Source: Ensifer sesbaniae
GTDB lineage: Bacteria; Pseudomonadota; Alphaproteobacteria; Rhizobiales; Rhizobiaceae
DNA: 64,000 nt
Direction of reading: 5' to 3'
Assembly: GCF_013283665.1 (NCBI RefSeq)
Contig: NZ_JABEKU010000001.1
Location: forward strand, 496,001 to 560,000
This document shows, piece by piece, positions 17,509 through 26,067 of this stretch. The notes beneath the pieces are model-generated. The model was not told where the DNA came from, did not search any database, and saw only the letters and a list, made by a program, of their open reading frames with translations. Made by a program: the position numbers and the translations under genes. Positions within the stretch are counted from its first letter, which is position 1, and every line of letters starts with the position of its first letter.

Positions 17509-18309
17509 TTACACGCCTGTGAAGAGCCACTCGTGTTCCGGGGCGTTGTGGAACTTCCAGGTACGCTTCGGTCCGGCCATGACGTTGAGATAATAGACGT
17601 CGTAGCCGTGTATTGCAGCCACGGGGTGATATCCCCTCGGCACCAGCGTTACGTCGCCGTCCTCGACCGCCATGGTCTCGTCCAGCGAGCGGTCGTCGGT
17701 GTAGACGCGCTGCATGGCGAAGCCCTGCGGCGGGTTCAGGCGGTGGTAATAGGTCTCTTCCAGGTAGCTCTCGGCCGGCAGGTCGTCCTGGTCGTGCTTG
17801 TGCGGCGGGTAGGAAGAGGTGTGGCCGCCGGGCGTGATCACCTCGACGACGAGCAGCGACTGCGCCGAGCCGTCATCCTCCGGCATGATGTTGGTGACGT
17901 AGCGGGTGTTGGTGCCCTTGCCGCGGGTCATCTGCGGATGCGTTCCCGGCGCGATCACCTTCGCCTTGAAGCCGTCGCCGCCCGGCGCAGAGCAGATGGC
18001 GAGGTCGAGGTCGGAGGCCGCCGTTGCCTGCCAGCGGCTGCCCTTCGGCACATAGACGGCATAGGGCTGGCCCTCGAACGGCGTCATGCGCTCGCCGAGC
18101 TCGCCGAAGCTTTCGCCGTCGACGGCAACTTTCGCCTTGCCGGAAACCAGCACCAGGCAGACTTCCCTGTCGCCGGTCTCGCCTTCGGTCGTCTCCCCGG
18201 CCTTCAACCGTTCGAGCGCGAAACCGACATAGGTCCAGCCGGCGCTCTCCGGCGTCACGTTTTGCATGAGGCCTGATTTGGCCTTCGGTTTGACGAGCAG
18301 CTTGGACAT
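17509..18309 (-). CDS. iolB: 5-deoxy-glucuronate isomerase IolB
   Basis: 266 residues, full length for IolB, a bicupin that isomerises 5-deoxy-D-glucuronate to 2-deoxy-5-keto-D-gluconate in myo-inositol breakdown. Family stretches are VTPESAGWTYVGFALERL, HTSSYPPHKHDQDDLPAESY with metal-binding His residues, and LEETYYHRLNPPQGFAMQRVY. Last gene of iolC-iolD-iolE-iolB. Start at 18309 (MSKLLVKPK); the upstream frame only covers repeat DNA. Confidence 0.95.
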   Translation of the reverse strand: MSKLLVKPKAKSGLMQNVTPESAGWTYVGFALERLKAGETTEGETGDREVCLVLVSGKAKVAVDGESFGELGERMTPFEGQPYAVYVPKGSRWQATAASDLDLAICSAPGGDGFKAKVIAPGTHPQMTRGKGTNTRYVTNIMPEDDGSAQSLLVVEVITPGGHTSSYPPHKHDQDDLPAESYLEETYYHRLNPPQGFAMQRVYTDDRSLDETMAVEDGDVTLVPRGYHPVAAIHGYDVYYLNVMAGPKRTWKFHNAPEHEWLFTGV

Positions 18310-18339
18310 AGGACGGTCTCCAGGTCTTCGAATTTGCGG

Positions 18340-18545
18340 GGCTTGCCCTCTCCTCGGGTTTAACCCGAGGACTAACCCTCTCCCCGCAGGCGGGGAGAGG
18401 GGACGGTTGGAGCATGCCGCGAGCCTTTCCCTATTCGCAGGAAAAGCCTCAGACGGTGCGGCGTTTCCCATCTCCCCGCAAGCGGGGAGATGGTGGCGGC
18501 AGCCGGATGAGGGGCTCCCCTCACCGCGTGGATGAGGGGCATTCC
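18340..18545. repeat. RIME-like palindromic cluster between iolE and iolB
   Basis: A perfect palindrome TCCTCGGGTT-T-AACCCGAGGA at 18351-18371, then CTCTCCCCGCAGGCGGGGAGAG near 18378-18400, then CATCTCCCCGCAAGCGGGGAGATG near 18469-18492 followed by GTGGCGGCAGCCGGATGAGGGG. The last block occurs in the opposite orientation at 19531 and 26877. These resemble the intergenic mosaic elements of rhizobia. They separate two genes of the iol operon. Confidence 0.75.
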
Positions 18546-18575
18546 CCGTCAAGCCCGGCAACCGAAAGCGCGGGC

Positions 18576-19475
18576 TTACTTGTCGAGCCCGGCTTCCTTG
18601 GCGAAGGCCTTCAGCGACTTCAGGCCGAGCGACTGGTACTCGAACGGGTTGCGCACGGCCGAATCCTGTTCCGCCTCGATCACCAGCCAGCCGGAATAAT
18701 TGTGCTCGGCGGCGATTTTCAGGACGGGGAGGAAGTCGACGCCGCCCTCGCTGTCGCCCGGAACGGTGAAGACGCCACGGCGCACGCCTTCGAGGAAGGA
18801 GAGGCCTTCGCTCTCAACGACCTTACGAACGGCCGGGCGCACGTTCTTGCAATGGATGTGGCGGACGCGGTGCATGTATTTCCTCGCCACCTCGGCCGGA
18901 TCGGAGCCGCCGAACCAGGCGTGGCCTGTGTCGAGCAGCAGCTTGGTGGCGGGACCGGTGTTCTGCATCAGCAGGTCGATTTCCTCGCCGGTCTGGACGA
19001 TCGTGCCCATGTGGTGGTGGTAGACGAGGTCGATGCCTTGGTCGGCACAATACTCAGCGATCGCTTCGAGGTCGGCGCCGAACTTCTTCCACTGATCGGC
19101 CGGCAGCACCGGCTTGTCGTTGGTGACCGACTTGGTATCGTCGCCATGGATGGCGTTCGAGGTTTCGCAGACGATCGCCACCTTGCAGCCATTGTGCTTC
19201 AGGAGGTCGAGATGCGGCTGGATCGCCTTCTTCTCGGCTTCGACGTCATGGGTGAGCAGGTTGGTCGAGTGCCAGCCGGAAACGAAGACGAGATCGTAGG
19301 ACGCGAGCTTCTGCTTCAGTGCCTCCGGATCAGCAGGCATCTTGTGGCCCTTCTCGATGCCGTCGAAGCCGATCTTCTGGCAATCGGAGAGGCAATCGTC
19401 GAGCGTCAGATGCGCGCCGATCGAATGATCGTCGTCATTGCTCCAGGCGATCGGGTTGGTTCCGTAGCGGATCAT
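18576..19475 (-). CDS. iolE: Myo-inosose-2 dehydratase IolE
   Basis: 299 residues of the xylose-isomerase-like TIM barrel family. It dehydrates scyllo-inosose (2-keto-myo-inositol) to the diketone used by IolD. Typical parts are [15 protein letters not shown] at the N-terminus, [12 protein letters not shown] and [15 protein letters not shown] with metal ligands, and WLVIEAEQD near the end. A GTG at 19484 would add three residues; neither start has a clear ribosome site. Confidence 0.95.
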   Translation of the reverse strand: MIRYGTNPIAWSNDDDHSIGAHLTLDDCLSDCQKIGFDGIEKGHKMPADPEALKQKLASYDLVFVSGWHSTNLLTHDVEAEKKAIQPHLDLLKHNGCKVAIVCETSNAIHGDDTKSVTNDKPVLPADQWKKFGADLEAIAEYCADQGIDLVYHHHMGTIVQTGEEIDLLMQNTGPATKLLLDTGHAWFGGSDPAEVARKYMHRVRHIHCKNVRPAVRKVVESEGLSFLEGVRRGVFTVPGDSEGGVDFLPVLKIAAEHNYSGWLVIEAEQDSAVRNPFEYQSLGLKSLKAFAKEAGLDK

Positions 19476-19530
19476 GTCGTTCACTTTCTGTCTGCTGAAG
19501 CGGTCGCTTCGTCGTTATCTGTTTTAGCAC

Positions 19531-19652
19531 TCAGGCGGCCCCTCATCCGGCTGCCGCCACCTTCTCCCCGCAGGCGGGGAGAAGGGAAATGCCGCGCCCT
19601 CTGGTGTCCCCTCTCCCCGCGTGCGGGGAGAGGGCTAGGGTGAGGGGCCGTT
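19531..19652. repeat. RIME-like palindromic element between iolD and iolE
   Basis: CCCCTCATCCGGCTGCCGCC then TTCTCCCCGCAGGCGGGGAGAA, a spacer, CTCTCCCCGCGTGCGGGGAGAG and GGGCTAGGGTGAGGGG. The same blocks in the same order occur at 26877-27076, with a different central spacer. Confidence 0.8.
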
Positions 19653-19692
19653 CTCTCTGTTTCGTCCTCCCGGGCATTGCCCGACATGCAGA

Positions 19693-19720
19693 AGCGCTCG
19701 CGTACAAGAACGCGAGCGCT
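19693..19720 (-). terminator. Strong hairpin after iolD
   Basis: AGCGCTCGCGT (19693-19703) and ACGCGAGCGCT (19710-19720) form an eleven-pair perfect stem with a six-base loop, ten bases past the iolD stop. The T content after it is low on the minus strand. It may lower expression of iolE and iolB or protect the iolCD message. Confidence 0.5.
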
Positions 19721-19730
19721 AACTTCTTGA

Positions 19731-21584
19731 TCAGCCGAAGCGCTGGGCGGTGAGGGCTTTCTCGTAGCCCTCGCGCGCTTCATTCACCTGCTTGCGGCCG
19801 GAGACCTCCGGCACCGCGACATCCCACCAGTGGCCGCCGGCCTCGGTGGTGATCAGCGGATCGGTGTCGATGACGATGACGGTCGTGCGCGTCTCATTCG
19901 CGGTCTCCTTGAGTGCCGCTTCGAGCTCGGAGATCGAGCCGGCCTTGCGGGTGACGGCACCCATGGCGGCGGCATGCGCCGCGAAGTCGATCTGCGGCAG
20001 CTCCACGTGATGCGTGTCCTTCAGCAGATTGTTGAAGTTGGCGCCGCCGGTGCCCATCTGCAGCCGGTTGATGCAGCCATAGCCGGCATTGTCGAGCAGC
20101 ACGATGGTGAACTTGGCGCCGAGCATGATCGAGGAGGCGATCTCCGAGTTCAGCATCATGTAGCTGCCGTCGCCGACCATGACGATGACGTCGCTTTCGG
20201 GCTTGGCAAGCTTGACGCCGAGGCCGCCGGCAACCTCGTAGCCCATGGTCGAGAAGCCGTATTCCATGTGGTAGCTGCCGGGCTCTTCCGCCTGCCAGAG
20301 CTTGTGGAGTTCGCCGGGCAGACCGCCTGCGGCGCAGACGAGCGTCGTGTTCTTGCCGCCGCGGGCGCGCTGCACGGCACCGATCACCTGGGCGTCGGAG
20401 GGAAGGGCCGCATTGGTCGTGGCCGTCGCCTTGTCGGCAGCCGTCAGCCATTCGGCCTTGCCGGCCTTCGCCTTGGCGGTCCAGCTCGGATCGGCCTTGT
20501 AGCTGCCAAGCCCGCCGGAGATGCGGTTGAGACCGGCGCGCGCATCGGCGATCAGCGGCAGGCCGTTGTGCTTGCCGGCATCGAAGGGCTGGACGTTGAG
20601 GCCGATGATCTTGAGGCCTTCGTTCTTGAAGAGCGCCCAGGAGCCGGTGGTGAAGTCCTGCAGGCGCGAGCCGACGGCGAGGACTACATCGGCTTCCTCG
20701 GCGAGCGCGTTGGAAGCGGAGGTTCCGGTGACGCCGACCGAACCCATGTTGAGCGAATGCGAGTGCGGCAGCGCCGACTTGCCGGCCTGCGTCTCGACGA
20801 CCGGAATGCCGTGACGTTCGGCGAAGTCGCCGAGCTCCTTCGTCGCCTCCGAGTACAGCACGCCGCCGCCGGCGATGATGATGGGCTTCTTCGCTTGCTT
20901 GAGTGCCGCGACCGCAGCTGCCAATTCGTCGAGATCGGGCTCGATGCGGCGCGGCACCCAGACCTTCTCGTCGAAGAAGCTTTCCGGATAGTCATAGGCT
21001 TCCGCCTGCACGTCCTGGCAGAGCGACAGCGTCACCGGGCCGCAATCGGCGGGATCCGTCAGCACCTGCATGGCGCGGCGGAGCGCCGGAATGATCTGTT
21101 CGGGCCGGGTGATGCGGTCGAAATAGCGCGACACGGGACGGAAGCAGTCGTTTGCCGAGATCGTGCCGTCGCCGAAGCTTTCGACCTGCTGCAGCACCGG
21201 GTCAGGGCGGCGATTGGCGAAGACATCGCCGGGCAGGAGCAGCACCGGCAGGCGGTTGACATGGGCGAGTGCCGCCGAGGTCACCATGTTGAGCGCGCCG
21301 GGGCCGATCGAGGTGGTGCAGGCCATGAAGCGGCGGCGGAAGCTCGCCTTGGCGAAGGCGATTGCCGCGTTCGCCATGCCCTGCTCGTTCTGGGCGCGAT
21401 AGGTCGGCAGTGTGTCCTTGATCGCATGCAGCGCTTCGCCCACGCCCGCGACATTGCCATGGCCGAAGATGGCGAAGACGCCGCCGAAAATCGGCACCCT
21501 CTTGCCATCGATGACGGTCATCTGGCGGGTCAGGAACCTTGCCACGGCCTGTGCCATGGTCAGGCGCACGGTCTTCTGGCTCAT
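19731..21584 (-). CDS. iolD: 3D-trihydroxycyclohexane-1,2-dione hydrolase IolD
   Basis: 617 residues, a thiamine-diphosphate enzyme of the acetolactate synthase fold. It opens the inositol ring to 5-deoxy-glucuronate. N-terminal TPP pyrimidine domain (VFAIFGHGNVAGVGEAL), central domain near 200-370, and C-terminal TPP motif starting VGDGSYMMLNSEI near residue 468 and closing in LLDNAGYG. Start at 21584 has GAGGAGG ten bases upstream. It lies 74 bases after iolC. Confidence 0.96.
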   Translation of the reverse strand: MSQKTVRLTMAQAVARFLTRQMTVIDGKRVPIFGGVFAIFGHGNVAGVGEALHAIKDTLPTYRAQNEQGMANAAIAFAKASFRRRFMACTTSIGPGALNMVTSAALAHVNRLPVLLLPGDVFANRRPDPVLQQVESFGDGTISANDCFRPVSRYFDRITRPEQIIPALRRAMQVLTDPADCGPVTLSLCQDVQAEAYDYPESFFDEKVWVPRRIEPDLDELAAAVAALKQAKKPIIIAGGGVLYSEATKELGDFAERHGIPVVETQAGKSALPHSHSLNMGSVGVTGTSASNALAEEADVVLAVGSRLQDFTTGSWALFKNEGLKIIGLNVQPFDAGKHNGLPLIADARAGLNRISGGLGSYKADPSWTAKAKAGKAEWLTAADKATATTNAALPSDAQVIGAVQRARGGKNTTLVCAAGGLPGELHKLWQAEEPGSYHMEYGFSTMGYEVAGGLGVKLAKPESDVIVMVGDGSYMMLNSEIASSIMLGAKFTIVLLDNAGYGCINRLQMGTGGANFNNLLKDTHHVELPQIDFAAHAAAMGAVTRKAGSISELEAALKETANETRTTVIVIDTDPLITTEAGGHWWDVAVPEVSGRKQVNEAREGYEKALTAQRFG

Positions 21585-21658
21585 ATTCTGTTTCCTCCTC
21601 GTGGCGGAATCGTCCCGTTCCACCTGTCTGCAGCATCGTCGACGATTGTCCTTCGACC

Positions 21659-23596
21659 CTATGCCGCCTTTGTTTCACCCAGTTGCAGCCAGAGATCCAC
21701 CAGCGCCCCAAACTTTCCGGCCATGTCGGCGATCGCCTGCTCGTCGCTCATCGTACCGCCGAGCCAGGCCCTGCCGGCATCGGCGAAGATCGTGCGGCCG
21801 ACGGCGAAGCCCCTGACGGTCTTCGAGGTACGGGCGGCTGCAAAGCCATCCTTGAGCTGCTCATAGGGCGCTTCGAGACCGAGCAGTACCACGCCGCGGC
21901 AGAGCGGATCGCGCGCCTCGATGACGGCGTCGATCGCCGCCCAGGCGCCGCGGCTTGCCTGCGGCTCGAGCTTCCACCAGTCCGGCTTGAGGCCGGCATC
22001 GTAGAGCTCGGTGAGAGCCCGCGGAATGGTTTGGTCGTCGAGGCTGCCGTGCTTGCCGGCAATGATCTCGATCAGGATTTCGCGGCCGACCTTGCGGGCG
22101 GCCTCGAAGGCCGAGCGAAGCTTCGCCACCTGCTGTGCCTTGAGTTCGGCCGGATCGTCCGGATGGTAGAAGGAAAGCACCTTGATGCAATGGTCGACGG
22201 GCCAATCGATCAGGCGGCTGCCGAGATCCTGGCTGAATTCGAACTGCAGCGGCCGCGAACCGGGAAGCTCGATCGGCTTTCCGATCCAGAAATCGCGGTA
22301 TGCGCCGGCGGCATAAAGCGCGTCACGGCCGTATTTGTCGTCGATCAGCATGCCGAACCCGGAGCGGCCGGCTGCGACCTGTGCGGCCGCCTTGACTGCC
22401 AGCACCTTGAACGCCGGAATACGGTCAAGCAATGCCTGGTCGCCGGCGGCCATGTCTTCGAGCTGGCTGCGGTGGTCGATCGCAAGCGCCATCAGAAGCG
22501 GGATTTCGCGGCGACGGGTGGTCGCCCAATGCACGTGGTTGATCGCCTCGTCCTTGCGCAGTGCCCGTTCCTTGCTGCCGTTTTCGAGGAAGAACTGCAG
22601 TTCGGTCCAGGTCGGGATTTCCGGGGCGCAGAGCAGGCGCGAGACGGCGAAGGCGCCGCAGGCATTGGCCCAGGTGGCGGACGTCGCATGCGGTTCGTTC
22701 TTCAACCATCCGCGCAGGAAGCCGGACATGAAGGCGTCGCCGGCGCCGAGCACGTTGTAGACCTCGATCGGGAAGCCCTTGCCGACGATGCCGTCTTCGA
22801 GATCGTCGGTGATGGGACCGTCATAGACGATGCAGCCCATCGGCCCGCGCTTCAAGACGATCGTCGCCACGGAGAGCGAACGGATCGTCTTCAGCGCCTG
22901 CAGCAGGTCGCTTTCGCCCGAGGCGATCAGCACTTCCTCTTCGGTGCCGACGATCAGGTCGCAATCGGAAAGAACGGTTTTCAGATGGGCCGAAACGCGG
23001 TCGGACGCGATGTAGCGGCTTTCGCCGGCGTCATGGCCGGCCAGGCCCCAGAGGTTCGGGCGATAGTCGATGTCGAAGACGACCTTCGCGCCGTTTTCCT
23101 TGGCGATGCGGATCGCCTTGCGCTGGGCGGCATCGGTGTTCGGCTTGGAGAAATGCGTGCCGGAAACCAGGACGGCTCGGGCGGATCGGATGAACTCTTC
23201 CGAAACGTCGTCCTCGCACAGCGCATTGTCGGCACAGTTGTCGCGATAGAAGAGCAGCGGGAAGGACTTGTCGTTCTCGACGGCGAGGATGGCGAGCGCC
23301 GTCAGTCGCTCCGGATCGGTGACGATGCCGCGCGTCTCGACGCCTTCACGGGTGAGCTGCTCACGGATGAAACGGCCCATCTGCTCGTCGCCGACACGGG
23401 TCAGGAGCGCCGACTTCAGGCCGAGGCGGGCGGTGCCGACCGAGATGTTGCAGGGGCAGCCGCCGACCGATTTGGCAAAGCTCGAAACGTCTTCCAGGCG
23501 TGTGCCGATCTGCTGGCCATAGAGATCGACCGAAGCCCGGCCGATGGTGATCAGGTCGAGCGGTCTTGCTCCCTGTGCCGAAACGTTCTGGCTCAC
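21659..23596 (-). CDS. iolC: IolC: 5-dehydro-2-deoxygluconokinase fused to DUF2090
   Basis: 645 residues. The N-terminal half (about 10-320) is a PfkB-type sugar kinase with DLITIGRASVDLYG and the ATP/catalytic signature NVLGAGDAFMSGFLRG near 284, phosphorylating 2-deoxy-5-keto-gluconate. The C-terminal half (about 335-640) is a DUF2090 aldolase-like barrel, so the next step may be carried in the same chain. This two-domain form is common in rhizobia. Start is a GTG at 23596 with GAGGAAG upstream. First gene of the iolCDEB operon. Confidence 0.93.
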   Translation of the reverse strand: MSQNVSAQGARPLDLITIGRASVDLYGQQIGTRLEDVSSFAKSVGGCPCNISVGTARLGLKSALLTRVGDEQMGRFIREQLTREGVETRGIVTDPERLTALAILAVENDKSFPLLFYRDNCADNALCEDDVSEEFIRSARAVLVSGTHFSKPNTDAAQRKAIRIAKENGAKVVFDIDYRPNLWGLAGHDAGESRYIASDRVSAHLKTVLSDCDLIVGTEEEVLIASGESDLLQALKTIRSLSVATIVLKRGPMGCIVYDGPITDDLEDGIVGKGFPIEVYNVLGAGDAFMSGFLRGWLKNEPHATSATWANACGAFAVSRLLCAPEIPTWTELQFFLENGSKERALRKDEAINHVHWATTRRREIPLLMALAIDHRSQLEDMAAGDQALLDRIPAFKVLAVKAAAQVAAGRSGFGMLIDDKYGRDALYAAGAYRDFWIGKPIELPGSRPLQFEFSQDLGSRLIDWPVDHCIKVLSFYHPDDPAELKAQQVAKLRSAFEAARKVGREILIEIIAGKHGSLDDQTIPRALTELYDAGLKPDWWKLEPQASRGAWAAIDAVIEARDPLCRGVVLLGLEAPYEQLKDGFAAARTSKTVRGFAVGRTIFADAGRAWLGGTMSDEQAIADMAGKFGALVDLWLQLGETKAA

Positions 23597-23660
23597 TGCT
23601 TCCTCCCCGCGGACACCTTGGCGGGCCCGACCATTTTCGTACTGTGGGTGATAGCGGTAT

Positions 23661-23704
23661 GAAACATAAATTCCGACGTTTCGTCAATATGGAATTTTCA
23701 TTCT
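23661..23704 (-). promoter_or_regulatory. Two candidate IolR operators upstream of iolC
   Basis: GGAA-TTTTCA-TTCT at 23691-23704 (plus strand) and GAAA-CATAAA-TTCC at 23661-23674 resemble GGAA-N6-TTCC, recalled as the IolR motif in S. meliloti. The larger block GTCAATATGGAAT...ATTC at 23683-23703 recurs at 25861-25881 with two changes in 21 bases. They lie 65-108 bases upstream of the iolC start. Confidence 0.6.
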
Positions 23705-24575
23705 ATCCATTCCGTTCGGCCTGATCGCCCTCGGCAAGGCGCTGGCGCTTCTCGGCAATGGCGACCGTGAGCGCCATGGCAAACGCCATGCTGGCGGAAA
23801 GCGAACGGAAGCCGGCATGATCGGCCTCGACCAGTTCGAACCAGACCTTCGAGGATTCAGCCAGTGGCGAGAAGGCCGAATCCGTCAGCGACACCACCGG
23901 CACCTTGCGCTCGGCGAGCAACCGCGCCTGGGCTGCACTTTCGGATGCATAGGGCGAGAAGCTGACGGCAAACGCTGCGTCGTTTTTCGTCGCCATCGCC
24001 AGCATGTCGTCGTCGATGCCGGCGGCCGTGCCGACGAGCTGATACCTCACCTTCAGCTTGCCGAAGGCATAGGCCATGTAGCTGGAGATCGGGTAGGAGC
24101 GGCGCTTGGCGATCAGGTAGATCGTGTCTGCCTTGGCCAGGATATCGACAGCGCGCTCGAAGGCTTCGGGATCGACGGACGAGGCGATGTTGTCGAGCGA
24201 GCGGTGGGCGGCAGCGACGAAACCGTTGAAGATCGAGCCGCTTTCGAGCTTGCTGTGGTCATTGGCGCTCAGGGCCTTCAACCGGTCTTCATAGCCGGGC
24301 GTGCGCTCGCGCAGGCGCGCGCGAAAGATCTGCTGCAGGCTGGAAAAGCCTTCGAAGCCGAAATGCTGGGCGAAGCGCACCAGCGTCGAGGGCTGTACCT
24401 CGGCGGAGGTTGCGATGCTCGCCGCCGTGCCGAAGGCGATCTCGTCGGGATTGTCGAGCGAATAGGCGGCCACCTGGCGCAGCCGTTTCGGCAGCTCCGC
24501 CTTGCGTTCCAGAATGGCGGCCTTCAGCGCCTCGAAATCCTGCGGGACCTCTGTCGTCGTTTCCGGCATGGCCAT
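23703..24575 (-). CDS. iolR: RpiR/MurR family regulator IolR
   Basis: 290 residues: N-terminal winged helix of the HTH_6 type (about 10-80; LPKRLRQVAAYSLDNPDEIAFG, TSAEVQPSTLVRFAQHFGF) and a SIS sugar-phosphate domain (about 125-270; YLIAKRRSYPISSYMAYAF, VSFSPYASESAAQARL). In Sinorhizobium an RpiR protein at this place represses iol genes, an inositol-derived intermediate being the likely effector. It lies between the dehydrogenase and iolCDEB on the same strand. A two-residue shorter start is possible. Confidence 0.88.
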   Translation of the reverse strand: MAMPETTTEVPQDFEALKAAILERKAELPKRLRQVAAYSLDNPDEIAFGTAASIATSAEVQPSTLVRFAQHFGFEGFSSLQQIFRARLRERTPGYEDRLKALSANDHSKLESGSIFNGFVAAAHRSLDNIASSVDPEAFERAVDILAKADTIYLIAKRRSYPISSYMAYAFGKLKVRYQLVGTAAGIDDDMLAMATKNDAAFAVSFSPYASESAAQARLLAERKVPVVSLTDSAFSPLAESSKVWFELVEADHAGFRSLSASMAFAMALTVAIAEKRQRLAEGDQAERNG

Positions 24576-24647
24576 GTCTCGTCCGTCTCCCTCGGTCTTA
24601 GGTATGGTTCGTGAACCTCACCCTAATCGATTAGTTGGGAACGGCAT

Positions 24648-24661
24648 AGAACAGGCATTCC
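24648..24661 (-). promoter_or_regulatory. Candidate IolR operator upstream of iolR
   Basis: Read on the minus strand this is GGAA-TGCCTG-TTCT, 73-86 bases upstream of the iolR start, matching the motif seen before iolC and the dehydrogenase. It suggests autoregulation. Confidence 0.45.
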
Positions 24662-24677
24662 ATTTTTCTGCTCTTGT

Positions 24678-25805
24678 CTAAATATGTACCCATTCGTTGG
24701 TCTTGGCCGACTGATAGGTCGCCGAAAGCACCTTCTGCACCTCGTAGCCTTCGCGGAAATCGGTCGAGGGCGACGTGCCGCCGGCAATGGCGTCGAGGAA
24801 TTCCTTGACCTCGATCGCCTTCAGGTCGTTGAAGCCGATCTGGTGGCCGGGTGCCACGCAGAAGGCGCCATAGGGCGGATGTTCAGGCCCCGCCCAGATG
24901 GTGCGGAAGCCGCGGCTGCGGATGTCGTCGCCGGTCTTGTAGAGGCGGATCTCGTTCAGCCGCTCCTGCGTGAAGACGATACTGCCCTTCGAACCGTAGA
25001 TCTCGAAATCGTGTTGCATCTTGCGGCCCGTCGCGATCCAGCTCGCCTCGAAGCTGCCGGTGGCGCCATTCTCAAAGCGCACGAAGGCGCGGGTGATGTC
25101 GTCCACTTCGACCGCGCGGGTCTCGCCGGCGCCGGCGGCGATCGGGCGTTCCGGGATCTGGATGATGGTCTCGGCGAGCACCGACTTGATCGGGCCGACG
25201 AGGTGGCGCATGGAGGCAATGATGTGGCTGCCGATATCGGCAAGCGCGCCGCCGCCGCTTGCCGGGTTCAGGCGCCAGCCCCACGGCACGTTCGCATCGG
25301 CCATGAAGTCTTCCGCATGGATACCGCGCATCGAGCGGATCTCGCCGATCTCGCCGCTTTCGATGATCTCCTTGGCGAGGAAGATCAGCGGGTTCTTGAG
25401 ATAGTTGAAGCCGACCTGGGTGACGACGCCGGCCTTCTCGGCCGCCTCGACCATCTCCCGGCATTCGGCGACGGTCGGCGCGAGCGGCTTTTCGCAATAG
25501 ACATGCTTGCCATGGGCGATTGCCGCCAGCGCCATCTCCTTGTGCAGGAGGTTCGGCGTGGTGATGTCGATGATGTCGATATCCGGATCGGTGAGTAGTT
25601 CGCGCCAGTCGGCGGTCGCCTTGCGGAAGCCGAGCTGGCCGCGGGCCCGTTCGGCGCTCTCGACGGTGACGTCGGCGACCGAAACGAGGTCGAGCTCGAA
25701 GGGCAGGTCGAAGACCCGCGCCGCGATGGTGAAGCCGAGCGCATGGGCCTTGCCCATGAAGCCCGTGCCGATCAGGCCGATCCCGAGTTTGCGCTTGCTG
25801 CCCAT
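24678..25805 (-). CDS. Gfo/Idh/MocA family dehydrogenase, inositol-related
   Basis: 375 residues. N-terminal Rossmann fold GIGLIGTGFMGKAHALGF (about 7-24), the family motif CEKPLAPTVAEC (near 115), and a C-terminal substrate domain with GGGALADIGSHIIASMRHL. Likely an NAD(P)-linked dehydrogenase of an inositol or its keto form, judged from its place next to iolR. The position matches the S. meliloti gene called iolY1, from memory. It is not assigned as idhA. Start at 25805 has GGGAGG ten bases upstream. Confidence 0.82.
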   Translation of the reverse strand: MGSKRKLGIGLIGTGFMGKAHALGFTIAARVFDLPFELDLVSVADVTVESAERARGQLGFRKATADWRELLTDPDIDIIDITTPNLLHKEMALAAIAHGKHVYCEKPLAPTVAECREMVEAAEKAGVVTQVGFNYLKNPLIFLAKEIIESGEIGEIRSMRGIHAEDFMADANVPWGWRLNPASGGGALADIGSHIIASMRHLVGPIKSVLAETIIQIPERPIAAGAGETRAVEVDDITRAFVRFENGATGSFEASWIATGRKMQHDFEIYGSKGSIVFTQERLNEIRLYKTGDDIRSRGFRTIWAGPEHPPYGAFCVAPGHQIGFNDLKAIEVKEFLDAIAGGTSPSTDFREGYEVQKVLSATYQSAKTNEWVHI

Positions 25806-25860
25806 CTTGAATTCCTCCCTGGCCGTATTGGCTCGAAATGAAATGTTTTGTGCATGATTT

Positions 25861-25882
25861 GTCAATATGGAATATTTATTCG
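25861..25882 (-). promoter_or_regulatory. Candidate IolR operator upstream of the dehydrogenase
   Basis: GTCAATATGGAATATTTATTC is 19/21 identical to the block before iolC and contains GGAA-TATTTA-TTCG. It lies 56-77 bases upstream of the dehydrogenase start, in the same orientation as the iolC copy. Confidence 0.6.
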
Positions 25883-25986
25883 AAATAGCGCGTAGGTCCG
25901 GGTCTGTGTCGGCGGAAACAGCCAAATCTGTGCGTTCCGGCCAGGATGATCTTGACGAAGGGGGAATGTGTTAACGCATTTTTACC

Positions 25987-26003
25987 ATGTTCCGTTGGAA
26001 CAT
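25987..26003. promoter_or_regulatory. Perfect inverted repeat before the amidotransferase gene
   Basis: ATGTTCC-GTT-GGAACAT lies 65 bases upstream of the amidotransferase start. It is flanked by two GTTAACG words (25971-25977 and 26020-26026 region). An operator is possible; no regulator can be named. Confidence 0.35.
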
Positions 26004-26067
26004 CGCGCTTCGTCATGGTTAACGAATCGCCTCTGCGTGAACGGGGCGAAGCTGGAGTGAAATCAGC

